DNA of 64,000 bases from Anastatus disparis (Eukaryota > Arthropoda > Insecta > Hymenoptera > Eupelmidae): positions 930,001 to 994,000 of the forward strand of contig JAFFSR010000221.1 of NCBI GenBank assembly GCA_017163975.1, read 5' to 3'. The first letter of the stretch is position 1. Every line of letters begins with the position of its first letter. Under the pieces are notes generated by a model that saw only the letters and a list, made by a program, of their open reading frames with translations, did not search any database and was not told the origin of the DNA. Of the stretch, positions 54,982 to 64,000 are shown one piece after another. Made by a program: the position numbers and the translations under genes.

Positions 54982-55264
54982 GGAGAAAAATTCAATGGTA
55001 AAAATGACTATATTCTATTAAAAATATGGGGCATACTTGATTTTTTTTATAAAAATTACTATGTATACGATAAAATTTGCTATACATATAATAAAAATTA
55101 ATATATGCATAAGAAAATTTAGTATGTTTTTAAGGAAAGTTTACTATATACGTAACAAATTTTACCATATACATAGTAATTTTTATACAAAATCAAGTAT
55201 GTCACACATACTTGATTTTGAGATGCAATGAAATATAGTAATTTTTACCATAGAATTTCTTTAT
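54982..55264. mobile_element. foldback element with nested inverted repeats
   Basis: The outer arms are GAGAAAAATTCAATGGTAAA at left and TTTTTACCATAGAATTTCTT at right. The inner arms start CATACTTGATTTT (55033) and end CAAGTATG (55201) and extend about 37 bases. A further palindrome AATCAAGTATG/CATACTTGATT straddles 55205. About 280 bases, ending next to the 3' end of the nested - strand gene. Confidence 0.7.
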
Positions 55265-55273
55265 GTGAACACA

Positions 55274-56029
55274 TTAAAAATATAAGTAAAATACAAGAAA
55301 AATGATAATGTATAATATCTGAAAGAAATATATTGATAAATAAATTATCAATTGTAAAAATCCCTTAAAAAATAGCACAATTAACGTTCTACTTATACTT
55401 TTAACGCTGGTGACTGCTGGCTTCGAGGCTGGCTTATTAGAAATATCAAGCATTTCTTGATTTTCGGCTACTGTGTCTACTGCTGGAGATTCTATCTGTG
55501 ATTTCATCTCTGTCTCACTATTCATCTTTATTTGTTGAGTCTCGTTATCTTCTTTCTTTTTGTATTTATTTTTTATTTCCTCCTCTGCTCTACGAATTAA
55601 AAGCACTTCTTTTTCGTAAAATTTGGCTAACAGATTACGAATCTGATTCATTTCATCTTCGAAACGACCAGTCTCTATGCATCGTTTATAAACTCTGCAA
55701 TAGCTAACAGCTATTATTTTTTTGAGACCACGAATAAAAGGTTCTCCCCCGTGGCTGACCAAAGCACAAATAAAAAGTAATACAAATATTTGTGGCTCTT
55801 CGTGACTTTGTTTCAAATAATCTTCAATGAATTTTCTCACTGTCGAACATTCATCTTTTTTATTTTTTGTCAAGTCCGTTAATTCTACAATAATCTTAGC
55901 ACGGCCCTGCATATCTGCACTTTGTAATCTATCGAAAGATTGTTTGAAGGACTGTTCAAGGAGCAATTTTTTTAAAAGTGGTTCAGACTTTTTAAACTTT
56001 TTTCTAATAAAATTATTCTGCGAAGCCAT
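55274..56029 (-). CDS. Nested antisense gene in groucho intron, unrecognised protein (251 codons)
   Basis: This is the only believable protein gene other than groucho. It begins at a true ATG (CAT at 56027-56029 on +) in context AAAAAAATGG and runs 251 codons without a break. Residues 1-30 are basic (FIRKKFKKSEPLLKKLLLEQ). Residues ~30-150 are predicted helical with regular Leu/Ile spacing (IIVELTDLTKNKKDECSTVR; HEEPQIFVLLFICALVSHGG; LAKFYEKEVLLIRRAEEEI). Residues ~150-205 are Lys/Glu/Ser-rich and probably disordered. The last ~37 are strongly hydrophobic. I do not recognise the family. The helical core faintly resembles the order of helices in CTD-interacting (CID) or VHS-type domains, which is inference only. 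It lacks obvious introns in its core and is surrounded by mobile-element remnants, so a retrocopy or transferred gene is possible. The C-terminus is uncertain, because an 80-base intron (55319-55398) could remove the hydrophobic tail. Confidence 0.65.
   Translation of the reverse strand: MASQNNFIRKKFKKSEPLLKKLLLEQSFKQSFDRLQSADMQGRAKIIVELTDLTKNKKDECSTVRKFIEDYLKQSHEEPQIFVLLFICALVSHGGEPFIRGLKKIIAVSYCRVYKRCIETGRFEDEMNQIRNLLAKFYEKEVLLIRRAEEEIKNKYKKKEDNETQQIKMNSETEMKSQIESPAVDTVAENQEMLDISNKPASKPAVTSVKSISRTLIVLFFKGFLQLIIYLSIYFFQILYIIIFLVFYLYF
55319..55398 (-). other. possible short intron in the nested gene
   Basis: On the - strand, GTATAAGT follows the codons for ...VTSVK and a TTTCTTTCAG occurs 80 bases on, a normal small insect intron size. 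Removing it would shift the frame and replace the hydrophobic tail with about 25 other residues ending in a TAA near 55250. Without it the frame stays open to 55274. Neither choice can be preferred from sequence alone. Confidence 0.35.
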
Positions 56030-56699
56030 TTTTTTGATAAACTTTAAGTTAGATGTTGAATCTAAGAGAAACGATACTCAACTAAATTATTTTCAAAAAT
56101 TTGGAAAGTTTATCCTTATACCTACGTTGGAAAACACTGCTAATAGATATAACAAACGTTCATGAGATCAAATCCCTTAAAACAGAAAGGTGGATACTTA
56201 AAATTAAGTAATCCTTTTAGACTTGAGGGTACGGTCACAATTTACCTGCGGTAATATTGACCTGGATTACAAAATGTATACACTAAAATTTTTCCAAATA
56301 TTTTTTCCAACGTGTTCCTTACCTGTTCTTATGTACATAAAATAATGTAACTAAATTTTTCCACGTTCCATTCTTAATTTCTAAAATTTATTTTTCACAA
56401 AAGTGAATTAATTTTTTCGACCTAAGTGCATAACAGCAGTTTTCCCAAAATAATTAATTTTCTCCACAAATTGTTGATGGGTAAATGGATCCAAGCGCGT
56501 ATTATTAAGCTTATAGAAAATAATTGTTTGATTTGAAAATTTTTTGAATTAGAGTCAAACTTGTTAGATAATATGGGAAAAAATAATGACATTTCAAAAC
56601 AATTAATAAATATATATGCTAAAGAATATATAAAAAATTAATTTGAATCTTTTTACATTAATCAAAATAGAAAATGTTCAATTCATCATAACAATTAAA

Positions 56700-57147
56700 T
56701 CGGCGGCGCTGTGGTCAGGTGAGAGAAATGAAAATAATGACTGTTATAATGGTTATAATGATTTGTTTAATAAGTCACACAACGGAAATTTAGTCATTTC
56801 TTCTAGCCATGTATATAAAGAATAATTTTAAATATTTCAAGCGACGAAAATATAAAAAATATTGTTTGTAAAGCGAAAAATGCCGATTTGTATCGTATAA
56901 AATGCCGCGTATAACTAACAATCGAAGTATGTGCGACAGTTGTTTACATACAATACATATCAAATCGGCACTTTTCACTTTACAACAATATTTTGTATAT
57001 TTCCGTTGCTTGAATCATCTCAAATTATAACTTATATACAGGGCTAGAGAAAATTATTATATTTTCGTTTTGTAAATAAGTAAACAAAGTATCATAAGCA
57101 TTTAAACAGTCATTAACATTTCTCTCACCTGACCACAGCACTACCGA
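56700..57147. mobile_element. large foldback element, arms ~200 bases
   Basis: The ends are GCTGTGGTCAGGTGAGAGAA at left (56708) and TTCTCTCACCTGACCACAGC at right. Complementarity continues inward through the blocks TCTAGCCATGTATATAA / TTATATACAGGGCTAGA, CAAGCGACG / CGTTGCTTG and AAAATGCCGATTTG / CAAATCGGCACTTTT. The unpaired centre is only about 55 bases (near 56900-56955). There is no transposase frame, so it is a non-autonomous foldback element or a recent inverted duplication. Confidence 0.85.
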
Positions 57148-57647
57148 ACTAAAGTCTCCAATTCGGCTACGACAGTGTTACACGAAGAGAAATAGTATAA
57201 CAAGTGTAATTATAGTTGGTCATAAAAACTATTACATTGTGAGATTACCATATTTATAAAAATTATTACTATAAGGTATGATATCTTTGGTAACATCATT
57301 TAAGAAATAAAACTATATCTTATTAGAAAAATTGTTATATTCTAGTAAAAATTATAATGTAGTAAAATTTCATATGACAATGTAAAAATATTTGATGTAC
57401 AATATTAGAATTAATATTATAAAACTAATAAATTTTACAATAGAAAAAATAAAAATTATTTAACATACTAAAAAATTACGCTATAGTAAAATATGTATAG
57501 TATTTTTACATATAAACTTTTCTTTTTAAAATAATATCTAACCACTAATTTGTAAATTGAATTCTAACCTCAAAATTTTCTACCAAATCAAAAGTATCTC
57601 TATAACGTACGAAGACGATTCGAAGTTACACGCGTAATATGTTATGA

Positions 57648-57665
57648 TAGCGCAGTCGGTAACGC
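57648..57665 (+). other. tRNA-like D-arm / A-box remnant
   Basis: TAGCGCAGTCGGTAACGC fits the D-arm and Pol III A-box pattern (TRGCNNAGYNGG). No anticodon arm, T arm or B box follows in order. A TTCGAATC-like B-box sequence is nearby on the opposite strand (about 57616-57624). It is probably the decayed head of a tRNA-derived SINE rather than a tRNA gene. Confidence 0.4.
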
Positions 57666-59956
57666 TTGTTGTAATTATCGTAATCATATGTATTATGTAT
57701 TAATTTATAAATAAATCTGTTAACTAGCTTTATTCTACTCATACAATTCTTTAATTCTAATAAGTTAACATAAAAAAATATGCATTTTTTATATTGTTTT
57801 AATTGAATTATCTTAAATATGATAAAATGTAAATTGTATAGCATTTTACATAAATCAAATCTGGGATTGGGTATGTATCGTTTTTAAAAATTATATTTAA
57901 AATGATAAAAAAAACACAAAAGAAAAAAATGAAGAAAAAATTTATACACCAGGCAAAAAAAGTAATGTTTTCATAAGAAAGTTTGCGCTAAAGAGAGTAG
58001 ATTGCATAAATACTTTGTGCAAATGCGAGAGAAGCGAAATTGAAGGAAAAGCTTGTCTCGTCAGACTACTTAATTAAGTACGATCAATTCAAACGGCTCG
58101 CCTCCAAGTTAAGAGGATGAGGAAGGAAATAACGAGGGAAATTACCGTGGCAAGAGACAAATTGCGTATATAACGAATTTGACGCTCTCTTATGGTATGT
58201 ACCGAGTAAAGAGAAAAGAAAGTTAAGCTTAATTAGAGTCATTTTTTCCTATAATAGGGAAATCGAGCAATTTGATTTTTTTTTTTAAACACATTAATTT
58301 GCAACGGTACATGTTTGATTGAATTAAACTTTTATTTGCGTCTTAATTTTTAAATTCTATTAATCATATTTTAAACTATATTAAAAGAAAACAAAATTAA
58401 TAAAAAATAATATTTTTCGTTATTAAAAATAAATTAAAATGATTGGTAAACAATAAAAAAAAATTAAATATAATTTCAAAATAATAAAATTTTATCATCG
58501 AGAATCATCTCAATTTTATGCAGCCTAATCGCTTCAAAGTCTTTATATTCGTTAATTTTCGCGAGGATTAAATCAACGTAAAGTCTGGCCATTTACTGGT
58601 CACAAACAATTAATACATAGTTTTCCAACTTTATTAAAATTCAAATTGTTAAAGCACGTTGCTTATAAATTTAACATGGAAAAGGAAAAATTTTTAATAT
58701 ACTTTTACTTTTCTCATTTAGTATTATAAACTTTATTTTATTTATTATACTTCATACTATTTTTATTAATCATAAAATACCGCCAATGCATTTAAATGAC
58801 GACTGAACAATAAATTGATTAATGATAGCCAATAATAAAAATTTGCAAATAAATAAATCTAAAAAAAGAAACAAGAGTCTTAAAATAAGAAATATTCAAA
58901 AACCTTAGAAAACCAAATAAGAAAAGCCGTTTCCTTTAGAGTTTACAGCATAAACAAAGCAATCTGTCAACAGCAGCGGCTGTTCCCTATCTCGATTTTC
59001 TCCTTTACACCATGCTACAGGGTTCGAAATAACGTTGAACTTATTTATCGCTCAAGTTCGCTGCTCGATTTTCCTTCACTACATTTCCTCACCCTCTCGT
59101 GTTAAAAAAAAAAAAAGAAAAGGGCGAACCCTTAGTTCCGACACATTATTCTTAGCTTCCCTCTTCTTTCTTTTTTCATTTTTTTTTCTCTCAAGAGAGT
59201 GAAAGAAGAAAAAAAGAAGAGAGAAGAGAAAGAAAATAGGGGTTTGAGCTTGCATAAGTAATTCGCAAAGCGAGAAGCCATTTTATTTAATCGACAACGG
59301 AAGAAGAGGGTTGCGTGCGAAAAAGAGATTCCTTCTTTTCTTTTTTTTCTCTCTCTCTCTCTCTTTTTTTTTGTTGAAGTTAAAGCTCAAGGGACGGTTG
59401 TAAATTCATATCGTTTTTCTCTTGCTTTATTTTTCCTCTTTCGAGCTTCTCCGTGGGTGTATATACCGAGTAAGCAGGATTGTCAGTAGTAATCGTAAAA
59501 GCTGAAGGATATAAAATTTTCCAACGGTTATTTTCTTCTTTTCAGTTTCTGTTAAATTCTCATGATATTTCAAGTACAAGTTGAATTTATATGTACGTTT
59601 GAGATATGTCGTCTTTTATGTTACTTGAATGACTTTGAGCTGCTGCTTTTTGCATAATGATATACTTTTTTTTTATTCGCAATTTCTCCTTCTTAAGATT
59701 AAGTTGCAAATTTTCTCAACATTATTTTTTCTTTTATTTCACTAATGAAATTTTTAATTATTTTTAATTATTAAAACAATGAAAAATTAAAAATAATGAT
59801 AAATAAACTAATTTTCTTTAATACACCATGAAATACTTAACACACGTATGTATGTATACGATAAATGTAAACACAGAAATAAATTAATAAGTATGTATGA
59901 TAAAATATGAAAATAAATAAAAAATATATGATATATCTTTATATTTTTTGTTTCAG

Positions 59957-60076
59957 AGAAATTCAATCTCACCTGCTGAACGCGAGAAATACAGCAGGCC
60001 GCGTAGCACACCAGACTCACATGACCATATTCACCTCAAAAAAATGAAAAAGGAGCAAGATAAAGACATAAGCCAC
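59957..60076 (+). CDS. gro: groucho exon: CcN region with Cdc2-type site and nuclear signal
   Basis: This exon encodes 40 residues, RNSISPAEREKYSRPRS... to KDISH. RNSISP is the hallmark start of the CcN region in this family, with a minimal SP phosphorylation site. The basic run LKKMKKEQ at residues 27-34 of the exon is the likely nuclear localisation signal. The CcN region is named for adjacent casein kinase II, Cdc2 and NLS motifs that control nuclear activity; the acidic CK2-type site comes at the start of the next exon. The acceptor is TTGTTTCAG ending at 59956 and the donor is GTAAGT at 60077, both phase 0. It follows the giant 34.4 kb intron and begins the compact 3' end of the gene. 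Confidence 0.94.
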
Positions 60077-60816
60077 GTAAGTGTCATTTTCAATTTTTTG
60101 TATAAAAATAAATACTGTCAGTTTTTATTGTAATTTCACACTGATGAAAATGGGCTCTTGAAGAAAGCAGAAAATCTCACCTGAAACATGAAATCTTGCA
60201 ACAGATATAGTAGCTAATGTCAAATTAATTTTATAAATAAAAAGGATTTCTTTTAATTCTAGCTTATTTATGTTAAAAAATAAAAGTTTATCTATTAAGA
60301 GCGAAATTCAAAATTTTTTTAACCAAACAGACTTCCTGTTCACTAAAAAAATTATTTCTTTTTAATTTAAACCTTTAACGCAAAGAGATCTGCACTCTTT
60401 ATTCAAATTTCTATTTTTATCAGTATATTATTTATTATTATAAGTTTTGTTTTATTGTTTGGAGCGAATGAAAAATCGACCAATTGTTGATAAAATTGAT
60501 AGAAAATTTCATTTTATTACTAAAATTTTCAATCATATTTCAATTTAACTTTTTGAGATTAAAAACTTTTTTAAATTTTTTTTTAATGATATGAAAAAAG
60601 TTATTTATTAAAATAAAATGAAATTCTTTATAAAAAAAATAAAAAAACGCAGTACTTTAAACATAAAGTCATATTACAATTTTATTTTATATAACTTTTA
60701 ATGTTTAATACATTAAATAATAAATTTAAAAATAAAGTAAACGATCATAAGATAATTTTTTATTCCTTTTTATTAAAATAATAAAAATAAAAATAAAATT
60801 ATTGCAATTTTAATAG
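60077..60816 (+). other. groucho intron, 740 bases
   Basis: AT-rich phase-0 intron from GTAAGT to a tandem TAGCAG acceptor. No gene, repeat array or clear inverted repeat was seen in it. Confidence 0.9.
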
Positions 60817-61105
60817 CAGAGCGATGGTGAAAAAAGTGATCAAGATTTAGTGGTAGACGACGCAAGCGAAGATGGCAGAGCAACAAGTCCAGCGGCAAAT
60901 GGTACAACATCACCGCGTGAAAATGGTCTTGACAAATTGGGACCATCGTCTGTATCACTTGGCGCTGGCGTTAAAAAGGAAGTACCTCCGCCATCGCCAC
61001 GCAGCGGTACGAGCAGTAATGCTAGTACACCGTCGGCCAAAAAAATGGAAGAACGCGAAAAACCAACTACACCCATTTCCAAACCAGTCACGCCAACATC
61101 TGCTG
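60817..61105 (+). CDS. gro: groucho exon: CK2 site and SP (serine/proline-rich) domain
   Basis: This exon encodes 96 residues plus one base. It starts QSDGEKSDQDLVVDDASEDG: the acidic SDGEKSD is the CK2-type part of CcN and DLVVD is strongly conserved from fly to human TLE. The rest is rich in S, T and P (TTSPRENGLDK, PPPSPRSGTSSN, TTPISKPVTPTSAG). It is typical of the SP domain, the target of MAPK-dependent phosphorylation that weakens repression in flies. SPRENGLDK is closer to vertebrate TLE (SPPENGLDK) than to the fly. The donor is GTTAGT at 61106, phase 1. The acceptor is a tandem TAGCAG, so the true start may be 60817 or 60820, giving one Gln more or less; I took the upstream AG. Confidence 0.93.
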
Positions 61106-62120
61106 GTTAGTATATGTTAATTTTTTTAATTTATACTTGGAAAATATTAAAGAGGGTTGTCAAGAAGCACGGTCACGCTTCAACGGCAAGTTTCAATAAC
61201 TGTAAAATTTTTGTAAATTTTATGATTTACAAAATCTTTTCAAATAGTTTGGATTATGATGTTAGGTAGTTTTAATTAAAGGAATTACCTGCTTTTTGAA
61301 AAAAAGGTCTCAATGCTAAGAAATTATAATGACGGTCAGAGTTTAAATTAGGCGGAACTGAAATTATTTTCAGTGTATACTTTATTATGAATACGACTCT
61401 TAAAATATTTAAGCTATTCGATTGTAGTATTAACGAAAGGAGATTTTTATGGTTGGACACCTAGGTCCTGTAGTGAACCCTCTGAAAAATACATTTATTG
61501 AGAAAAGGTCAAGACTCTACCCTTGTTTAAGCGCGTATTTCATAGTTTAGGTAAAAATTATGATTTTGAAAAAAAATTAAATTTGACATTTACATCAAGG
61601 GCAAATATTTATTTATTTTTCAATTAATAATTTTTATATACGAAATGATATACACGACTAATTAAAATAAGCAAAGAATTGAACCTTATTGGAAACATTT
61701 AATTTTTTTTTAAATATACATTTTGCTTATTTTATTTTATAGTAGAATATTAAATGAATAGATATGTATTGGGATTTCAAATGGACAGATAGTGGGGGAA
61801 ATATGGCGCCGACAAAAGTCGAATTTCATTACTAAAGTTCAACTCTCGTCGACGCCATTTTTCCCCCACTTATCTGTCCATTTTAAATCCCAATAGAAAT
61901 GATAGTATGTTGTATATACATATTTTATTTTATAACAAATTTTATTTTTTCATCTTCTACATATATCACTATTAAAATAAATATTTAAAAAATTACTATA
62001 AAAAATCATTATTAGCGATTTTTTAAATAGAATTTTATAAAAAAAATTTTTTTTCAACTGAAATTACTCTTAATGCAAATAAACACTAACATTAAAAAAT
62101 CTGATTGTTTATTTAAATAG
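61106..62120 (+). other. groucho intron, 1015 bases, with MITE insertion
   Basis: Phase-1 intron from GTTAGT to TAG. It contains a clear TA-flanked MITE at 61768-61894 and a weaker pair of 8-base inverted ends (AGAGGGTT at 61151, AACCCTCT at 61476). The rest is AT-rich with nothing else seen. Confidence 0.9.
61768..61894. mobile_element. MITE with 45-base inverted ends and TA target duplication
   Basis: The left end TTGGGATTTCAAATGGACAG and the right end CTGTCCATTTTAAATCCCAA are near-perfect complements. They extend through GTGGGGGAAA and ATGGCG(C/T)CGAC to arms of about 45 bases around a 35-base centre. It is flanked by TA on both sides, the duplication made by Tc1/mariner-type transposases. 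It has no coding capacity and lies inside a groucho intron without touching splice sites. Confidence 0.85.
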
Positions 62121-62382
62121 GGGGCAGTAGCTCGGGATCCGGTGGTCTAAAATCATCAAGCTCAAGTAAGCAACCTTTAGTGTCAGCGTCAGCAATTGGA
62201 CCATATCCACCGCATTATCCACCGCCACATCATCCACCGGCTGGACCTCACGTCGATATGCTTGGCTATCCACCAGCTGCCCTTAATGGCTATCCAGCTA
62301 GACCACCCTTACAACAACTATACGATCATCATGGCAATATGAGGGCACCTCTTGGACCATTAGCTGTACCTGGTGGCAAACC
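62121..62382 (+). CDS. gro: groucho exon: end of SP domain, Pro/His-rich linker to the propeller
   Basis: This exon finishes the split glycine and encodes GSSSGSGGLK, a serine run, then SAIGPYPPHYPPPHHPPAGP and ...GNMRAPLGPLAVPGGK. It ends with two bases of a proline codon. The family equivalent is the low-complexity end of the SP domain leading into (G)KPAYSFH, where the WD40 domain begins. It is disordered by composition and least conserved, as expected. The acceptor is TTTAAATAG ending at 62120, entering in phase 1. The donor is GTAAGT at 62383, leaving in phase 2. A weak internal GTAAGC at 62166 would be an early donor; I see no matching acceptor phase to suggest it is used. Confidence 0.93.
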
Positions 62383-62601
62383 GTAAGTATTCATCCTTGG
62401 ATGTAACATTCTATCGGATATTTTACGAGATTTCATATAACCATTATGAATTTTCAAATCGTTTATCGTTTATTGTAGTAGTAATATTGTATTATTTTCT
62501 TCAACAATAAAAAAAATAAATGAATTATATTTTTTGTTATGATATTCAATAAAATATTAATTTTTTTAAAATTAATAAAATTAAATTAAATATTTGCATA
62601 A

Positions 62602-63228
<627 letters not shown>

Positions 63229-63283
63229 TGAGTTGTCTAATCATGACTCGACGATGTTTGTCTTTTTAAATTTTATTACTTGA

Positions 63284-63655
<372 letters not shown>

Positions 63656-63658
63656 TAA

Positions 63659-63790
<132 letters not shown>

Positions 63791-63881
63791 AGCGCTAACG
63801 CGACTGTTAATATATAAATAAGATTTAGAAATTTAAGCTTGTTAAGATATTTATGAAGAAGCACTGTATCCAAGAAAAAAA

Positions 63882-63918
63882 TCTCACAAAATGAGTTATG
63901 TTACTCAATTTTGTGAGA
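63882..63918 (+). repeat. stem-loop in the groucho 3' UTR
   Basis: The left arm TCTCACAAAATGAGT and the right arm ACTCAATTTTGTGAGA are complementary apart from one bulged base, with a six-base loop (TATGTT). The transcript would form a stem of about 15 pairs within 130 bases of the stop codon. Confidence 0.75.
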
Positions 63919-63977
63919 AAGTAGTGCATATTTTACAAAAAAATGACAAGAAAAATGTTGCAAAAAAATTACAGAAA

Positions 63978-63983
63978 AATAAA
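63978..63983 (+). promoter_or_regulatory. candidate polyadenylation signal AATAAA
   Basis: This is an exact AATAAA 188 bases after the groucho stop, followed by a GTG-containing segment. It is only a candidate: in an AT-rich genome the hexamer occurs by chance, and longer 3' UTRs are common for this gene family. Confidence 0.4.
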
Positions 63984-64000
63984 GGCCGTGCGCAAAAATC

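Larger units (their letters stand above)
25595..59956 (+). other. groucho giant intron, 34.4 kb
   Basis: Phase-0 intron with GTAAGT donor and TTTCAG acceptor. From 25.6 to about 53.2 kb it is a regular alternation of AT-rich valleys and microsatellite/CpG islands spaced roughly a kilobase apart. It includes a 290-base tandem duplication (32.6-33.2 kb). From 53.2 to 58.0 kb it is a different kind of sequence: foldback elements, minisatellite, tandem 221-mers and one antisense protein gene (55274-56029). A last island lies at about 58.9-59.5 kb. No additional groucho exon was recognised, though an alternative exon of a few codons could not be excluded by eye. Confidence 0.85.
63791..64000 (+). 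other. gro: groucho 3' UTR (start), with hairpin and polyadenylation hexamer
   Basis: This is AT-rich sequence after the stop. A strong inverted repeat lies at 63882-63918. An AATAAA hexamer lies at 63978-63983, near the window end, and could direct cleavage just inside or beyond it. No further coding potential is seen. The true transcript end cannot be fixed from this window. Confidence 0.7.

Noticed and set aside
57200..57540. Another possible foldback element related to 54982-55264 (recurrent AAAATTACTAT-type words).
   Set aside because: The sequence is so AT-rich that the weak pairing seen does not exceed what chance gives.
61151..61483. Possible further MITE with ends AGAGGGTT...AACCCTCT.
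   Set aside because: Only eight bases pair cleanly and no target duplication is visible, so chance is likely.

Overview
The window is a eukaryotic, AT-rich, repeat-laden segment holding the 3' three-quarters of one gene on the + strand: an insect groucho/TLE co-repressor gene. Nine coding exons can be placed with consistent splice sites and reading phase (5185-5322, 16462-16738, 25569-25594, 59957-60076, 60817-61105, 62121-62382, 62631-63227, 63310-63592, 63683-63790). Together they encode 699 residues ending at a TGA: the end of the Q oligomerisation domain, the GP region, the CcN region, the SP region and the whole WD40 propeller. The exons for the first ~80 residues lie upstream of the window, so bases 1-5184 are intron. 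The protein is so close to fly Groucho in the propeller that an insect source is near certain. A hymenopteran, perhaps a parasitoid wasp, is my guess from the intron style, but the sequence alone does not prove it.

Layout: exons are crowded into the last 4 kb (introns of 740, 1015, 248, 82 and 90 bases). The 5' part is split by introns of 11.1, 8.8 and 34.4 kb, and a 26-base microexon sits between the last two. The large introns are not featureless. They alternate between AT-rich valleys and CpG-containing islands about every kilobase. The islands carry CT/GA microsatellites and tend to have purine/A-rich left shoulders and pyrimidine/T-rich right shoulders. Nearly all the longer open frames in these islands are low-complexity S/L/F or K/R/E translations of the microsatellites and start at non-ATG codons; I do not treat them as genes.

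From about 53.2 to 58.0 kb the alternation stops. There is instead a cluster of mobile-element-like sequences: several foldback/MITE-like inverted repeats, a 20-base minisatellite, a 221-base tandem pair with a GC-rich hairpin, and a tRNA-like A-box remnant. In the middle, on the opposite strand, is one believable nested protein gene (55274-56029, 251 codons, real ATG). I do not recognise it; it may be a helical-repeat (CID/VHS-like) protein. A further MITE with TA target duplication sits in the intron before the exon at 62121.

Function: Groucho is a nuclear co-repressor recruited by DNA-bound factors (Hairy/E(spl) WRPW and eh1-motif proteins) through its WD40 propeller. It oligomerises through the Q domain, and the central GP/CcN/SP regions carry deacetylase binding, the nuclear signal and phospho-regulation. 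No rRNA, intact tRNA, CRISPR or bacterial feature was seen.
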